DNA of 64,000 bases, from positions 62,001 through 126,000 of the forward strand of contig NZ_JACIEE010000009.1 in NCBI RefSeq assembly GCF_014196765.1, written 5' to 3'. Positions 46,371 to 56,686 of this stretch are shown one piece after another; positions within the stretch are counted from its first letter, which is position 1; every line of letters starts with the position of its first letter. A program made the position numbers and the translations under genes. The notes below the pieces were generated by a model that was not told the origin of the DNA, made no database searches, and saw only the letters and a program-made list of their open reading frames with translations. This DNA comes from Mycoplana azooxidifex (GTDB lineage Bacteria > Pseudomonadota > Alphaproteobacteria > Rhizobiales > Rhizobiaceae).

Positions 46371-47120
46371 ATGCATGTAGGTCATATCATCATCATAGGT
46401 GCCATGAAGGCCGGCACCACGACGCTCCATAATCTCCTTTCACAGCATTCGCAGATCACGATGTCGCATGTGAACGGTTACAAGAGCATGAAGGAACTCG
46501 ACTATTTCCTTCAAGACCGCGGGCGGAGCTACGATCGCTACTTCAGGAAGGGACCGCCCGAAGGGACGTGGACGCTCGAGGCTTCGCCGAGTTACTCGAA
46601 GAACTATCTCGAAAACGGTTGCGCGGAGCGCATTGCGGCCCTGAAGAAGCAGAAGAAGCTCGTCTATATCCTGCGCGACCCGATCGACCGCATCGATTCC
46701 CAAATGTCCCACAATGTGAGCAGGGGGCGGACCCTGCCGGAACCGAGAGCGCTGCGAGTCTACAGTAACACGTCCCGATACTGGAGCCACATCCAGCGGT
46801 TCGATGCCGCGGGGCTTTCGGATTCGCTGCTGCTGCTCGATTTCGACGATCTTTGCCAGGACCCCGTGGGCACGGCGCGCAAGGTGCAGGAGTTCGTCGG
46901 CCTGGGTCTCGAGGATCCTGCGGACGTCCGGGTCCACAATTCACGCCGGACTGCCGGGCGCGTCCTGACCGAGGAGCAGGAGCGGTCCTATTGGGCGCGC
47001 GTTCGCCCGGATGTCAGGGCGCTAGCCGTCAGCGGCCGCTTTCCGGCTGCGCAGAAATGGCTCGATACGTGGTCGGCCAAGTTCGGCCGCTCGTCTCCCC
47101 GCCGTCGTTCTCCCGAGTGA
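46371..47120 (+). CDS. PAPS-dependent sulfotransferase family protein
   Basis: 249 residues. The 5'-phosphosulfate loop is GAMKAGTTTLHNLLSQH at the N-terminus, and the 3'-phosphate-binding block is YILRDPIDRIDSQMSHNVS. Such enzymes transfer sulfate from PAPS to carbohydrate or lipid hydroxyls; in rhizobia they decorate surface polysaccharides or Nod factors, but no nod or exo gene is adjacent. No good ribosome binding site is seen; ATG 46371 puts the PAPS loop at the normal distance, and ATG 46329 is an alternative. It is a single plus-strand gene in the accessory stretch. Confidence 0.85.
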   Translation: MHVGHIIIIGAMKAGTTTLHNLLSQHSQITMSHVNGYKSMKELDYFLQDRGRSYDRYFRKGPPEGTWTLEASPSYSKNYLENGCAERIAALKKQKKLVYILRDPIDRIDSQMSHNVSRGRTLPEPRALRVYSNTSRYWSHIQRFDAAGLSDSLLLLDFDDLCQDPVGTARKVQEFVGLGLEDPADVRVHNSRRTAGRVLTEEQERSYWARVRPDVRALAVSGRFPAAQKWLDTWSAKFGRSSPRRRSPE

Positions 47121-47165
47121 CAAACCCCGCTGGCCGTGCGGCCGCGAGGCAGGCCGATCGTCGTT

Positions 47166-50100
47166 TCAGAACAGGAAGTCCGACTTGGTCAGGTCGGCGA
47201 TCTTCACGCCCTTGAGGATGAGAACGTCGCCGTGGCCGCCGTCGATCCACACGTCCGGCCCATGGGCGCGCATGTGGTTCTGCTTGAGGTCCGTAAAGCC
47301 GGTGACGGATCTCAGGCCGGAGATATCGAGCCTGTCCTGGTCGTTGCCGGAAGGGTCGAAATCCCGGATCGTGTCCCGGCCGTAGCCGCTCTTGAAGATG
47401 AAGGTGTCGGGACCGGCGGCTCCTGACAACGTGTCCGTGCCGGCGCGGCCGTCGAGGATGTCGTGACCCTTCGTTCCCTTCAACGTGTCGGCCTTGCCCG
47501 TGCCCCGGAACATGTCGGTGGCATGCATCGAAGGTGATGGTGTTGGGGCTGGGGTCGATGTTCTTGCCGCCGTTTGCCGTCTTGCCGTCATCCAGAACCT
47601 GAAATTTCAGGGAAGCGAAACCCTTGCCGAATTCATTGGCCCGGGGCGTGAACGCAAGCTTGCCGATGTCCGACACATCGACCACCTGCCCGGCCTTGAC
47701 CGCTTTGCCGGCAAGGGTAAGCGTGCCGGCGACGGGAAGGGATGCGATTTTGACGGCATGGAACGCGTCGCCGTCGACCTTGTCGGAAAAGCCGAAATCG
47801 CCGACCTTGAAGCTGTAGCGCTTGTCCTCGACGATCCTGATCGTCTTGCTGGCGCCCGAAGGGGCATCGTTGACCTCGGCGATGTCGAAGCGGAGCCTGT
47901 TCGGCGTCGGATCGATGTTTTTGCCGCCGTTCGCGGTGCCGCCGTTGTCGATGACCTGGAAGGTAAAGGACGCCGTGCTGGTGGCGTTGGCGGGCGGCGC
48001 GTAGGCGAGCTTTGCGATGTCTGCCGCGGCAACCGTCTGCCCGGCCTTCACCGCCTTGCCGCTCAGCGTCAACGTACCGGTTGCCGGCAGGCTGGCAAAC
48101 TTGACCGCCTGCAGTGCGTGGCCGTCCGACTTGTCCGAGAAACCGAAGTCGGCTGCCTTGAAGGCGTGGCGGCCGTCCTCCCGCAGGGCGACGGTCCTGT
48201 CGGTGCCGGACGGCGCGTCGTTCACCGGCGTGATCCGAAAGCTGAGCAGGTTCGGTGTCGGGTCGATGTTCTTGCCGCCGTTTGCGGTGCCGCCGTTGTC
48301 GACGACCTGGAAGGTGAGGGACGCCGTGCCGCTCATGTTGGCAAGCGGCGTGTAGGCGAGCTTTGCGATGTCTGCCGCGGCAACCGTCTGCCCGGCCTTC
48401 ACCGCCTTGCCGTCGAGCGTCAGCGTGCCGGAAGACGGCAGGCCGGCGATCCGGACCGAGTGCAGGGCATGACCGTCCGCCTTGTCCGAGAAGCCGAAAT
48501 CTGCTGCCTTGAAGGCGTGGCGACCGTCCTCCAGCAGGGCGATGGTCCTGTTCGTGCCGGACGGCGCGTCGTTCACGGCGAGGATGTCGAAGCGCAACGT
48601 CTTCGGCGTCGCATCGATCCCGCCGCCGTCATCGATTACCTGAAACGTGAAGCTCGTCAAACCGCCGGCGTTGGCCGGGGGACTGTAGACGAGGCTGGAC
48701 AACTGCTCGGCATCGATCCGCTGGCCTGCGGCGACCTTTTTCCCGTCAAGCAGGAGCGCGCCGGCCGGTAGGCTCGTCACCTGGAGCATCGAGAACGCGT
48801 CGCCGTCGGCATCGTGAAAACCGAAATCGGCAGACCGGAAGATGTGCGAGCCGTCCTCGAGGATCGAGATGGCCCGGTTGCTGCCCGATGGCGCATCGGC
48901 CGTGGGGGCGACGTCGAAGGTGATCGTGTTCGGCAGGACGGCCACGTTGCGCGATCCGTCCGCGCCACTGGCGCCGCTATCGACGACGCGAAAGCCCATG
49001 GCGGCATGGGACGTTCCGTAGCCGTCAGGGTCGGGCCGGTAGACGAGGCGGGCGAGATCCTCGACGCTGATGCGCATGCCGGCGGTGACAGCCTCATCCC
49101 CGAGGCTGAGTGTCCCGCGATCCGGGAGGCTTGTGATCTCGATGGCCGTGAGGCGGTCATGGTTGGCGTCCCGAAGCTCAAAGTCGTCGCGGTCAAATCG
49201 ATAGGTGCCATCCTCGGTGAGCGCCACGGTCCGATCCACGCCCTCCGGCGCGTCGCTTACATAGTTCACCTCAATGTGGTGGACCGCGGTGATGCCACCC
49301 TCCTTCACAGTGACGGTGATGAAGAAATCCCCGCCGGCGACCGCGGTGATGGTGGCGGGCTGGTTCGGGGCTATACCCGGTCGGCCATCGATCTCGAACA
49401 CCCCTCCGTCGAGGCTTCCGTCGGCATTGATGCGCAGGCCCACCAGCGCCGGCGGCTCCCCGTCTGCGCCAGGCTGCATCCATGTCGCGACAATGTCTCC
49501 ATCGGTCATCTGCGCCAGTGCCAGCGAACCGTATGCCGATGGTGACGACAGGTCGAACGACACGGCGTTGGTCTCTTCCAGCGCCAACGCATCGATGAAA
49601 ACGATGCCGAGGCTGCCGTCGGAGATCCAGCCGGCGATCAATCCGCCGTCTGGCAACGTCGCGATCGCCGGCGGTTCAGGGGTCACGGCGATCGTCTTCA
49701 GTTCCTGATATTGAAGCTCGGCATCGAAACGCAGGCCGAGGATCGCGTTGCTGTAGGCGCCATACTGGATCCCGACAATGCTGAAGCCGCCTTCCTCGTC
49801 CGGGACGAAGCAGGGTTCGTAGAAATAGTCGGGATAGATCGTCCGCTCGCCGGACGGCGCGCCCTGTGCATCGTAGGCCTGCACGTTGACGCCCCGCCAG
49901 TCCACCCATGCCACGATGCTTCTGCCGTCCGAGACAGTTCCGACGACCGCGCCGTTGATGTAGGTCCACTCTTCCGAGGCGAGGATCTCGGGTTCCCCGC
50001 CGACCGGTTCGCCGTTCGCATCGAGAAATTGCCGGTACAGGGTAGGGCTGCTCATGCCATGCCAGAGGAGAATGAAACCCGCCTCCGGGTCGCCGGAGCG

Positions 50101-50310
50101 CGGAACCAGCCAGAGCTGCACGGCGCCGATATTGCCTTCGAGCGTGAAGGTCTGCGCTTGTCCGTCGACCGTGAATCCGTGAATTGCGATGGCCGTGCCG
50201 TCGTCCGGATGGGCAATGATATAGCGCCCATGGCCGTCACCGACCGTCACCGCCCGCCTCGGCGGCACCGATTGATCGAGGAGCACCATCGTTCCGGTTG
50301 CATGGCTCAT
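47166..50310 (-). pseudogene. Cadherin-like repeat/RTX surface protein split by a frameshift
   Basis: From ATG 50310 the reading frame encodes an N-terminal domain of about 350 residues and then five tandem repeats of about 105 residues (each starting like VNDAPSGTNRTIALLEDG and containing GTLTLDGKAVKAGQ and ADIAKLAYTP). After the last repeat (ITFD, 47529-47527) the frame runs into basic, non-protein-like sequence. The frame one base further on carries the expected end: MFRGTGKADTLKGTKGHD, LSGAAGPDTFIFKSG and a C-terminus ...KSDFLF, i.e. RTX calcium-binding units and a type I secretion end, with stop at 47166. Removing one base near 47526 would join both to about 1,047 residues. As read, the secreted protein would lack its export signal. 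Confidence 0.75.
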
Positions 50311-50620
50311 GGCTCAAACCCCTGTTAGGGGCGAGCTCCCGCCACGCGAAAGCCCTCGCGCTAGCCTGCTGGCACGCGCGTCGGTCCGTTCGCCTCACTG
50401 ATGGCGTTGCTACTCTTGTCCCCGGTCGCCAAGCTAGAATACAATTCAACGTTGCGCAATCGTTGCGCGCATTTTTCGGCTTGCAAGTTGTAAAATGGTT
50501 ACTTTGGCCGATTCGTTTCGGCGACCGGCAGCAGTCGTTCGCCGCTCGCGCGGTGCAGAGCGCGCACTGGCAAGGGCGGGCGGGATGTGCTGAGAGGACC
50601 GGCCCGGGTGCCGGTCGGCG
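50311..50620. other. Intergenic region between prs and the adhesin gene
   Basis: 310 bases. On the prs side GACCGGC / GCCGGTC (50597-50616) forms a stem that may end prs transcription. The middle (50430-50510) is AT-rich, with a direct repeat of GTTGCGC (in CGTTGCGCAATCGTTGCGCG), and probably carries the adhesin promoter, although I cannot fix its boxes. AGGGG, 10 bases before ATG 50310, could be the ribosome binding site. No gene is seen. Confidence 0.5.
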
Positions 50621-51553
<933 letters not shown>

Positions 51554-52081
51554 CTATGGTCCGCCTGTCTGATGGCCTACGAGAATGCCGATGGGCTGCC
51601 TTTTAGCGTTCCCCAGCGTGAATGCAAGTCCCGTGCCTAAGGGTTTTCCGCTCTTTCCCTCACCTAGTGCCCGCGAGGGTGGTCCTGACCGTGCCTGTGC
51701 TGAGCCAGACGTGCATGCAAATGGCGGCTCTTGCGGGTCTGTCCGTGCATATTGCGCGTGACGGTGGAGGGACCGTCGATGGCCGGGCCTGTCCCGCATC
51801 CGGAGCAGCGAAGGACGGTTTTTACCCATTCTGGTACCGCATGGTGGTGGATTCGAAGCGCGGTGCCTGCTCCACGATGACCCGCAAGGTCCAAGGTTAA
51901 GTCTTTCGGGGGAACACTTCGGAAGCCGACTGCATGAATTTGTCTACGTGGACAAACGGCATATCCCAGAACACCATGGTCCATCCTGAAAACACTCCTG
52001 AGTTGTTTGCTGATTTAAGCAACGTCAGTGCATGGCCGTGGAAATTCCTTGAAAGTACTTGCCGGATGGCGGGAGGCGAAG
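51554..52081. other. Intergenic region between prs and the RTX gene
   Basis: 528 bases. I see no convincing gene: short open frames on both strands lack ribosome binding sites and have histidine- and cysteine-rich, unlikely composition. The left part holds the prs promoter. Near the right end lies an imperfect 18-bp palindrome, TTTGTCTACGTGGACAAA (51939-51956), about 125 bases before the RTX start, a possible operator. GGGAGG precedes ATG 52082. Confidence 0.5.
51600..51627 (-). promoter_or_regulatory. Candidate promoter of prs
   Basis: On the minus strand TTGCAT (51627-51622) and TAAAAG (51605-51600) are 16 bases apart, about 47 bases before the prs start codon. Plausible for a housekeeping promoter, not proven. 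Confidence 0.45.
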
Positions 52082-53635
52082 ATGGCTAATGTAAATTTGG
52101 CCGCGTTCAAGTGGCTCGCACGCATCAATCCCATCAACAGCACGATCGTCGGCACGCGATACGCCGACGTCCTGGCCGCGGCAGCGGAGCGGGATGCCGT
52201 CTTCGGGATGGACGGCAACGACGAACTGAACACGACCTACAATCGCACGGGGCTTGTCGGCGGCAAGGGCCATGACTGGCTCAGCACGGACGTCCTGGTG
52301 CTGGCGTCGTCCAGTGATCCCGTCGAGGGGCTCGCCATTCAGTATGGCGGCAAAGGCAGGGACAGGCTGGATTCGAAGGTCACGCTGCAGAGCGATGGCC
52401 CGCCGATTTCCAGCCAGCAGTTCAGCGCGGAGAACCTTCTCTCCGGCGGCAACGATGCCGACACGATCAAGGCCGTGGCCAATGTCACCCCCTGGATTTT
52501 CGGCAACGTCACCTTGAAGAACAAGGTTTTCGGCGGGACGGGCAACGACACGATCGATGTCCTGGCCGACGCGCGCGGCGCGATAAGGGACAATTTTGTC
52601 AGGAACGACGTGGACGGCGGCAGCGGCAAGGACCGGATCACCGCCCAGGCGGAGACCGAGCACGACGCAATGTCAGCGACGGCCATCAACGTGCTGAGGG
52701 GAGGCTCCGGCGACGATATCCTGGACGCTTCGGCGAGAGGCCGCGCGAACGGAACCGAGCTGGTGCGCAATTCGCTCAGTGGCGATGCGGGCAACGACAT
52801 TCTGCGCGCCTTCGGCTACACCAACTCGAACTCGTCGTCGCCGGTCGGCATCAACGAGCTCTGGGGCGGCAGCGGCAACGACACCCTGGACGTCCGGCAC
52901 GAAGACAACGGCAACTGGTTCATCGACATCACCAGCCGCCTCTACGGCGGCAGCGGAGGCGACGACCTGAAGGCCGAGATGATCTCGGCTTCGGTGGGAA
53001 GTACGGCTGCGGCCTTGCAGCATCTCGACGGCGGTGACGGCTGGGACACGCTGGAGGCACAACTGACCGTGCATGCGCGCGGCGGCACCGGCCTGTTCGA
53101 CATTGCCAACGTGCTGAAGGGCGGAGACGGCAACGATCGCCTCGAGGCGTATCTCGAAGTCGCTCTCGACAATGCGCCGGAGAACGCGAGCTCGCTCGCG
53201 CAGAACCGACTCGACGGCGGCGCCCGTGACGACACGCTCATTGCAACCGTCGCTGCCGGGTCGGTCGGGGCGAGCATCCTGAAGGGCGGCTCGGGCAACG
53301 ACAAGCTCACCGTGATCGGCGGGACGGACAACGAACTTGACGGAGGGATCGGCAGGGACACGTTGACCAGCGGCGTCGGCAACGATCACATGATCGGCGG
53401 CGCGGACGCCGACCGCTTCGTGTTCGCTCCGCACAACGGCCACGACACGGTCGCGTTCGAAAAGGGTGCCGACAGGATCGACCTCAAGGGTTATGCTGGA
53501 AGCGGGATCCATGCCTTCGCCGATCTCGACATCGATCTGGTGGGCAGCGACAGCGTCATCCGCTTCGACGCTGACAACGACATCACGGTTGCCGGCGTGG
53601 CGAACCTGGCTGCCGACGACTTCCTGTTCGCCTGA
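52082..53635 (+). CDS. RTX calcium-binding secreted protein
   Basis: 517 residues, strongly acidic, with no signal peptide. About fourteen glycine-aspartate nonapeptides of the RTX type are spread through the chain, e.g. GGTGNDTIDV, GGSGDDILDA, GGSGNDTLDV, GGDGNDRLEA, each followed by 25-40 residues of beta-type sequence, so the repeats are widely spaced rather than stacked in one block. The C-terminus AADDFLFA resembles the end of the neighbouring adhesin (KSDFLF), consistent with a shared type I secretion signal. GGGAGG precedes ATG 52082. No secretion ATPase or membrane fusion gene is nearby. It lies between prs and a lipoprotein gene. Confidence 0.88.
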   Translation: MANVNLAAFKWLARINPINSTIVGTRYADVLAAAAERDAVFGMDGNDELNTTYNRTGLVGGKGHDWLSTDVLVLASSSDPVEGLAIQYGGKGRDRLDSKVTLQSDGPPISSQQFSAENLLSGGNDADTIKAVANVTPWIFGNVTLKNKVFGGTGNDTIDVLADARGAIRDNFVRNDVDGGSGKDRITAQAETEHDAMSATAINVLRGGSGDDILDASARGRANGTELVRNSLSGDAGNDILRAFGYTNSNSSSPVGINELWGGSGNDTLDVRHEDNGNWFIDITSRLYGGSGGDDLKAEMISASVGSTAAALQHLDGGDGWDTLEAQLTVHARGGTGLFDIANVLKGGDGNDRLEAYLEVALDNAPENASSLAQNRLDGGARDDTLIATVAAGSVGASILKGGSGNDKLTVIGGTDNELDGGIGRDTLTSGVGNDHMIGGADADRFVFAPHNGHDTVAFEKGADRIDLKGYAGSGIHAFADLDIDLVGSDSVIRFDADNDITVAGVANLAADDFLFA

Positions 53636-53676
53636 CGTCCGTGCCGGCGAGGCGGGGCCCGATCTCTCGCGCCGCC

Positions 53677-54486
53677 TCAGCCGCCGTTCTGCTGTTTCCA
53701 GGACATGTATTCCTGGATCGTGCGGCTGGCGATCGCTTCCATCGTGCCTGCGGGAACGGCCGCCCAGGGATCCTTCGCCGTCGCCTCGACGCTGTCCTGG
53801 CCCTGGATGCGGTGCAGGCGGGCGCCGGAGCTGTCGAGCACGTCCCAGACATAGGTGACGGTGGTCCTGCCGCCGTCCGCCATGGCCGAGAAATAGCCCT
53901 TCAGGATATGGCGGCTGGTGTTGTCGGAGGAACTCTTGATCGTCAGGCCCTGCGCCCGCGCCTGCGCGCCGAGCTGGCGCGAGAGCGGCGTCACTGCTTC
54001 CACCGGCGCACCGATGATCGGCAGGAAGCGGATGCTTTCACCGGAAGCGGGGTTCACTGCCGCCGTCTGCGTCTGCGGGGCGGCGGGCTGCTGAGTTGAT
54101 GCTGCGGATTGCTGCGCCTGGGGTGCCGTGGGCTGGCGGGGCGTCTCCCCGGTCGCCGGCGTGGTGTTGCCGGGCGAGGGGTCGTCGATGACGGCGCCGC
54201 CTTCGCCGCTTGCAACCGGGTTGGCATTGCCGTTCGACAGGGCCGCGGCCTGCGATTCGAGGCTGTCCGAAGGGGCCGGCTGCCGCGGCGCGCCCATAGC
54301 GCTCGCCTGCGCGTTGCCGACGGGGCGGCTGTCGGCGCTCATCTGGTCCAGGTCGCGCTGCGTCACCGGCGGCGACTGGGCCGCTGCACCGCCCACGTCC
54401 ATGGGTGGCGTCAGCGCATCCGTGCTGTTGCAGCCTCCCAGGAAAAGAAGACCGATCAGGGCCAGCCGTTGCTTCAGCTCACGCAT
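53677..54486 (-). CDS. Lipoprotein with a long low-complexity linker
   Basis: 269 residues from ATG 54486 (MRELKQRLALIGLLFLGGC); the lipobox LGGC anchors Cys19. A region rich in Pro, Gln, Ala, Ser (about 30-150, e.g. PTAPQAQQSAASTQQPAAP) links to a compact C-terminal domain (IIGAPVEAVTPLSRQLGAQA, GYFSAMADGGRTTVTYVWDV). The C-terminal domain probably binds in the periplasm; I do not know its function. It is last in the minus-strand run lgt - NDUFAF7 - pgeF - M24 - lipoprotein, a block I recall as conserved in Rhizobiaceae. Confidence 0.8.
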   Translation of the reverse strand: MRELKQRLALIGLLFLGGCNSTDALTPPMDVGGAAAQSPPVTQRDLDQMSADSRPVGNAQASAMGAPRQPAPSDSLESQAAALSNGNANPVASGEGGAVIDDPSPGNTTPATGETPRQPTAPQAQQSAASTQQPAAPQTQTAAVNPASGESIRFLPIIGAPVEAVTPLSRQLGAQARAQGLTIKSSSDNTSRHILKGYFSAMADGGRTTVTYVWDVLDSSGARLHRIQGQDSVEATAKDPWAAVPAGTMEAIASRTIQEYMSWKQQNGG

Positions 54487-54605
54487 CCGTTTCACGTCCG
54501 CCGTCCGGAAAGTCGCATCGTCCCTCCATTCCACGGACGGATTTATGCGGTGCGGCGTCGTTGCGTGTCAATTCCCGGATTTTCCTGCGGGCCGGCCGGC
54601 GGGGG

Positions 54606-55757
54606 TCAGATGTCGATGAAATCCAGCCCGTAGCGCGACAATGCCCTCGGTTGGTCGGTCGTCGTCAGGTAGGTCTGGCCCAGCGTCATCGCGGTTCCCG
54701 TGTCGGAGTCCATGATGATCATGTGGATGAACAGCGACATGTCCGGCAGGATTTCCTGTGGATTGCCGACGTGGAACATCTGCTGCTCCATCCAGGAGGG
54801 CGAAAAGCGCGCGCCGAGCGAATAGCCGCAGGCGTTCAGCCGGTGTCGCGCCAGGCCGCGTTCGTCCATGATCCGCGCGTGGGTGTCGAACACCGTGCCG
54901 AAGGTATTGCCCGGCCGCAGCACCATCTCGATCGCCTGCATGGTCTCGCGGCAGGCGCTGTAGAGCTCGCGGTGCCGGTCGGTCGGCGTGCCGATGACGA
55001 CGGTGCGCATCATCGCTGCATGGTAGTGTGCGCTGACGCCCGCCCATTCGAGCGTGAGCTGGTCCTGCGCATCCAGACGGCGCCGGCCGGACTTGTAGCG
55101 GCAGAGCAGCGCATCCTCGCCCGAGCCGATGATGAATTCGTTGGCCGGGTAGTCGCCGCCGCCGGCGAGCACGGCCCCCTGCATGGCGGCAAGGATCGCC
55201 GCCTCGTCCCCGCCGGGCGCGATCAGCGGCAGGGCCGCGTCCAGCGCATCGTCGGCAAGTGCTGCCGCCTTCTCGACATGGACGATCTCGGCCGCGCTCT
55301 TGATGAGCCGCAGGCGGCCGACGAGCAACGAGGCGTCGACGAGTTCGCCGAAGCTCTGGAGTTGGTTGTCGAGGAGCTTGGCGTTCCTGCCGGTCAGCCC
55401 GTGGGTGTCGTATTCGACGCCGATGCGGCAGCCGAGCAGGTCCATCTCCGACAGGAGGTTCTTCAGGTCCATCGCCGGATCCGCGTTCGCCCGGTCGACC
55501 CAGATCTCGATCTTGCCGATCGTCGAGGTCTGGCGCGCCTGGCGCAGGTCGGCGGAGCGCGTCAGAAGCACCATCTCGCCGTCCGCCCGCACCACCAGCG
55601 TCTGGAAGAAGCAGTAGCCGAAGGTGTCGTAGCCGGTCAGCCAGTACATGCTCTCCTGGGCGAAAAGCAGCATGGCGTCGAGCTTTTCCTCGCGCATCTT
55701 CGACGTCAGTCGCTGCAGCCGGTTGGCATATTCCTCGGTTTCGAATTGCAGGGCCAT
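54606..55757 (-). CDS. M24-family pita-bread protein lacking metal ligands
   Basis: 383 residues: an N-terminal creatinase-like domain (1-150) and a C-terminal pita-bread domain. The five metal ligands of aminopeptidases are not conserved: VDxG is LEWAG, the DITRT block is AMMRT, the GHGxG histidine block reads ACGYSLGARF, and the two final glutamates are replaced (LFIHMIIMD, TAMTLGQTY). This pattern fits the metal-free creatinase/ectoine hydrolase branch, so hydrolysis of a small C-N compound is more likely than peptide cleavage (inference). GGGAGCGAGG precedes ATG 55757; pgeF lies 34 bases upstream. Confidence 0.87.
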   Translation of the reverse strand: MALQFETEEYANRLQRLTSKMREEKLDAMLLFAQESMYWLTGYDTFGYCFFQTLVVRADGEMVLLTRSADLRQARQTSTIGKIEIWVDRANADPAMDLKNLLSEMDLLGCRIGVEYDTHGLTGRNAKLLDNQLQSFGELVDASLLVGRLRLIKSAAEIVHVEKAAALADDALDAALPLIAPGGDEAAILAAMQGAVLAGGGDYPANEFIIGSGEDALLCRYKSGRRRLDAQDQLTLEWAGVSAHYHAAMMRTVVIGTPTDRHRELYSACRETMQAIEMVLRPGNTFGTVFDTHARIMDERGLARHRLNACGYSLGARFSPSWMEQQMFHVGNPQEILPDMSLFIHMIIMDSDTGTAMTLGQTYLTTTDQPRALSRYGLDFIDI

Positions 55758-55791
55758 GCCTCGCTCCCTTGTCCGTTTTCTTGTCTGTTGC

Positions 55792-56568
55792 TCAGCCGCG
55801 GATCATGATCGCCGAGATCTGGCGACCGTAGTCGGGTTCCTTGCGGTGCACCGAACGCCGGTAGGAGAAGCAGTTCGCATCCTGCGGATAGGTGCAGATG
55901 TCGAGGTTCTCCGCCTCGATGCCGGCTTCCGTCAGCCGCTTCAGCGTCAGCGCCGGCAGGTCGAACATGGCGTGGCCCGGCCGCTCCGACGGCGAGAAGA
56001 ACGCGCCGTAGGACGGGTCCGTTCCGACGAAGCGCTCGACGAATTCCGGGCCGACTTCGTAATTGCGCCGGCTGATCGAGGGGCCGAGGCAGGCGACGAT
56101 GTCTCCTCGGGAGGCGCCCAGCGCCTCCATGGCGGCAATGGTGTTTTCCAGTACGCCCGTCAGCGCGCCCTTCCAGCCGGCATGGGCGGCGCCGACGACT
56201 GCGGCCTTGGGATCGGCGAACAGGATCGGTCCGCAATCGGCGCTCAGCACACCGAGCACGAGGCCCGGCGTCGCGGTCACCAGCGCATCGGCCTGCGGGC
56301 GCTTTCCGTCGTAGCTGTCGTCAACGGCGATGACATCGGGGGAATGGACCTGGTGAACGGTCGCCAGGCGCTCCGGGTCGACGGCGAACCAGTTGCAGAC
56401 CCGGGCGCGGTTTTCCACCACCCGCGCGCGCTCGTCGTTCGAGCCGAGGCCGACGTTGAGGCCGGCATAGACGCCCTCCGATACGCCGCCTTCACGCGTG
56501 AAATAGCCGTGGTGGACGGCTTTTCCGGCAGCGCGCGAGACCAGCGGGGACTGAACAGGGGAAAGCAC
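55792..56568 (-). CDS. pgeF: Peptidoglycan editing factor PgeF (YfiH, laccase-like)
   Basis: 258 residues. Zinc-binding residues are visible in HQVHSPDV, SADCGPILFAD and AAHAGWKGAL. PgeF removes wrongly incorporated L-serine or glycine from UDP-MurNAc precursors during cell-wall synthesis. The start is a GTG at 56568 (VLSPVQSPL), preferred because AAGGA lies 7 bases in front and the product then begins like other family members; a TTG 22 codons upstream is possible. Confidence 0.93.
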   Translation of the reverse strand: MLSPVQSPLVSRAAGKAVHHGYFTREGGVSEGVYAGLNVGLGSNDERARVVENRARVCNWFAVDPERLATVHQVHSPDVIAVDDSYDGKRPQADALVTATPGLVLGVLSADCGPILFADPKAAVVGAAHAGWKGALTGVLENTIAAMEALGASRGDIVACLGPSISRRNYEVGPEFVERFVGTDPSYGAFFSPSERPGHAMFDLPALTLKRLTEAGIEAENLDICTYPQDANCFSYRRSVHRKEPDYGRQISAIMIRG

Positions 56569-56686
56569 GGCGTCATCCTTCGTCGCTTCGTTGCGGCGCC
56601 CGGAGACCGGAAACCATGGCGGGCTTGCGGACAATGCGGCGTCCGATTCAAAACGGGGGCGATGTTGATCGCCGGTGGTCGGGCTG

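Noticed and set aside
47500-47540. Programmed ribosomal frameshift in the adhesin gene
   Set aside because: No slippery heptamer, homopolymer run or stimulatory hairpin is evident at the switch point, so a mutation or read error is simpler.
47600-49200. Tandem similarity taken as a CRISPR or satellite array
   Set aside because: The repeats are about 315 bases long, in frame and encode cadherin-like domains; there are no short repeats with unique spacers.
51664-51984. 106-codon minus-strand frame between prs and the RTX gene
   Set aside because: No ribosome binding site, odd His/Cys-rich composition, and it overlaps the probable prs promoter region.
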